From assembly GCF_016728505.1 (NCBI RefSeq), contig NZ_CP068159.1, forward strand, positions 434,001-498,000: a DNA stretch of 64,000 nucleotides, read 5' to 3'. Numbering within the stretch: position 1 is the stretch's first letter; each line of letters opens with the position of its first letter. Under the pieces are notes generated by a model. That model was given only the letters and a program-made list of their open reading frames with translations. It was not told the origin of the DNA and did no database searches. Below, one piece after another: positions 63,201 through 64,000 of the stretch. Origin of the DNA: Corynebacterium riegelii. GTDB taxonomy: Bacteria; Actinomycetota; Actinomycetes; Mycobacteriales; Mycobacteriaceae. The translations under genes and the position numbers were made by a program.

Positions 63201-64000
63201 CTATTTCATCTGATCAATGAGCGGCACGCCCGGCGCGCCGCTAGTTAAGAAGTCACGCACGGCGCGGGTGGCGCGGCAGTCGTCCTCGTTGTAGCGCAGC
63301 AGCATGTCGCGGGCGGCCTGGTTTCCAAGGCGCGCTGCGCGCCGTAAAGCAATGGAGCGCTCGCCGTCCACGTCCTCGTCTTCCCAGGTGTACCCGGCTG
63401 CCGGGGCGAGCACTTTCAGGCCCAGCCCGTCGGTTCCCACCAGGTGTTTGCGTGCGTAGGCGAACACGTCGACCCACTCATCGCTGCTCAGAAACGCCGC
63501 GACCTCTGCTGCATCCACGGAGCCGAACCGCTTCGCTGAGCTGCGCATCCAGTAGTTCTCGCCTCCCGCGGCAAAGCAGTATGCCCGGAAGGTTTTGCCC
63601 GCAGAGCTTGCTGCTTGTTTGCGCTGACGCAACCACCCCCAAAACTGCCCAAAGTTTCGCTCCTCCGCCGCCGAATCAGCACCGCCAACCTCGTCCCACG
63701 TGACAAAGGAGTAGTAGCGCTGCCCATCAAAGGCGCCCCACAGGTAGGCACCTTGGTCCAGGTAGGCCTCCATGTCGATATCAATCTCCACATCAGCACG
63801 CGGGATGGTGATCTCGCCGGGGCGGCGAAGCAGCGGAATGTCCTTACGCCAGGCGCGGGCGATGGCGGAGGGTTCGCCCACGTTGGCGTCGATTAGCATC
63901 TGCACCGTGGTGATCCCCTCATCGCGCAACACGTCGCCGCGGCCGCCGGGAAGAACCAGCGAAATATCGTCCAGCTCCTCCAGGCGCGGGCGGCACAACT
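63201..64000 (-). CDS. TM0106-type RecB-like putative nuclease, C-terminal part (cut by window edge)
   Basis: About 266 residues visible; the gene continues past the right edge, so its N-terminus is unseen. Seen: RNase H-like domain with VEIDIDMEAYLDQGAYLWG (first acidic residues), TFRAYCFAAGGENYWM and a late MLLRYNEDDCRATRAVRDFL (acidic pair), a pattern shared with TM0106 family proteins (RNase_H_2). Family members pair this with an N-terminal RecB-like nuclease domain. Role in DNA or RNA metabolism is not established. Convergent with the MFS gene; 13 bases separate the stops. Confidence 0.72.
   Translation of the reverse strand, partial: LCRPRLEELDDISLVLPGGRGDVLRDEGITTVQMLIDANVGEPSAIARAWRKDIPLLRRPGEITIPRADVEIDIDMEAYLDQGAYLWGAFDGQRYYSFVTWDEVGGADSAAEERNFGQFWGWLRQRKQAASSAGKTFRAYCFAAGGENYWMRSSAKRFGSVDAAEVAAFLSSDEWVDVFAYARKHLVGTDGLGLKVLAPAAGYTWEDEDVDGERSIALRRAARLGNQAARDMLLRYNEDDCRATRAVRDFLTSGAPGVPLIDQMK

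Overview
The window is a high-GC actinobacterial chromosome segment and almost certainly comes from a Corynebacterium. Its first 13 kb follow the gene order of the mycolic-acid/arabinogalactan locus of Corynebacteriales: pks13, fadD32, a Culp6-type cutinase, two corynomycolyltransferases, aftB, ubiA, a PAP2 phosphatase and glfT2. glf and a PGRP-type amidase follow further on. The species is not identifiable by eye. No rRNA, tRNA, CRISPR array, integrase or intact insertion sequence was recognised.

Layout. 1-12.7 kb: synthesis and attachment of mycolates and building of arabinogalactan, all on the minus strand in a tightly spaced, partly overlapping run. 12.8-14.1 kb: a TetR repressor divergent from an SfLAP/GAP-type membrane protein. 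14.1-14.8 kb: a gene-free, repeat-rich stretch. 14.8-24.8 kb: the whole catechol branch of the beta-ketoadipate pathway (catA, catB, catC, a pcaD-like lactonase, pcaIJ, pcaF) with TetR, MalT/LuxR-type and IclR regulators, but no benzoate dioxygenase genes. 24.8-28.2 kb: a small membrane protein, a Na+/H+ antiporter, a CBS-domain gene remnant and an EamA exporter. 28.3-33.6 kb: a DtxR-regulated ferric-siderophore uptake island (binding protein, two permeases, ATPase, siderophore-interacting reductase, glutaredoxin) bounded by 87-bp direct repeats of the glf 3' end. 33.6-49.1 kb: glf, PGRP amidase, glpK, a DUF559/AbiEi-like putative nuclease, HAD phosphatase, acyltransferase, serS, septum-formation protein, zincin-like protein, phosphoglycerate-mutase-like protein, pheA, CPBP protease, LCP ligase and an AgcS symporter. 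49.3-57.1 kb: histidine utilisation (YjiH-type transporter, hutG, hutR, hutH, hutU, hutI). 57.1-64 kb: DUF5926, GDPD, an Abhydrolase_9 membrane protein, msrA, sodA, an MFS exporter and a partial TM0106-type nuclease.

How the genes work together. The first block makes corynomycolate (FadD32 activates, Pks13 condenses), builds the decaprenyl-phospho-arabinose donor (UbiA plus the PAP2 protein), polymerises galactan (Glf, GlfT2), caps arabinan (AftB) and loads mycolates (mycolyltransferases). The second block turns catechol into succinyl-CoA and acetyl-CoA. The hut block turns histidine into glutamate and formamide.

The least explained signals are non-coding. (1) A two-hairpin element occurs twice (about 6017-6149 and 39110-39250) with almost invariant spacing of four CTAG cores. 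One copy is enclosed by 44-bp inverted repeats, and the other lies just upstream of the DUF559/AbiEi-like putative nuclease. (2) A nested AT-rich palindrome with perfect 27-bp arms lies at 46109-46226. (3) An array of AGTTGTTT boxes lies at 27190-27316. (4) The 9-mer TTATCGACG is dispersed and strongly over-represented. (5) Short tandem arrays, several with a 13-bp period, are scattered through the window.
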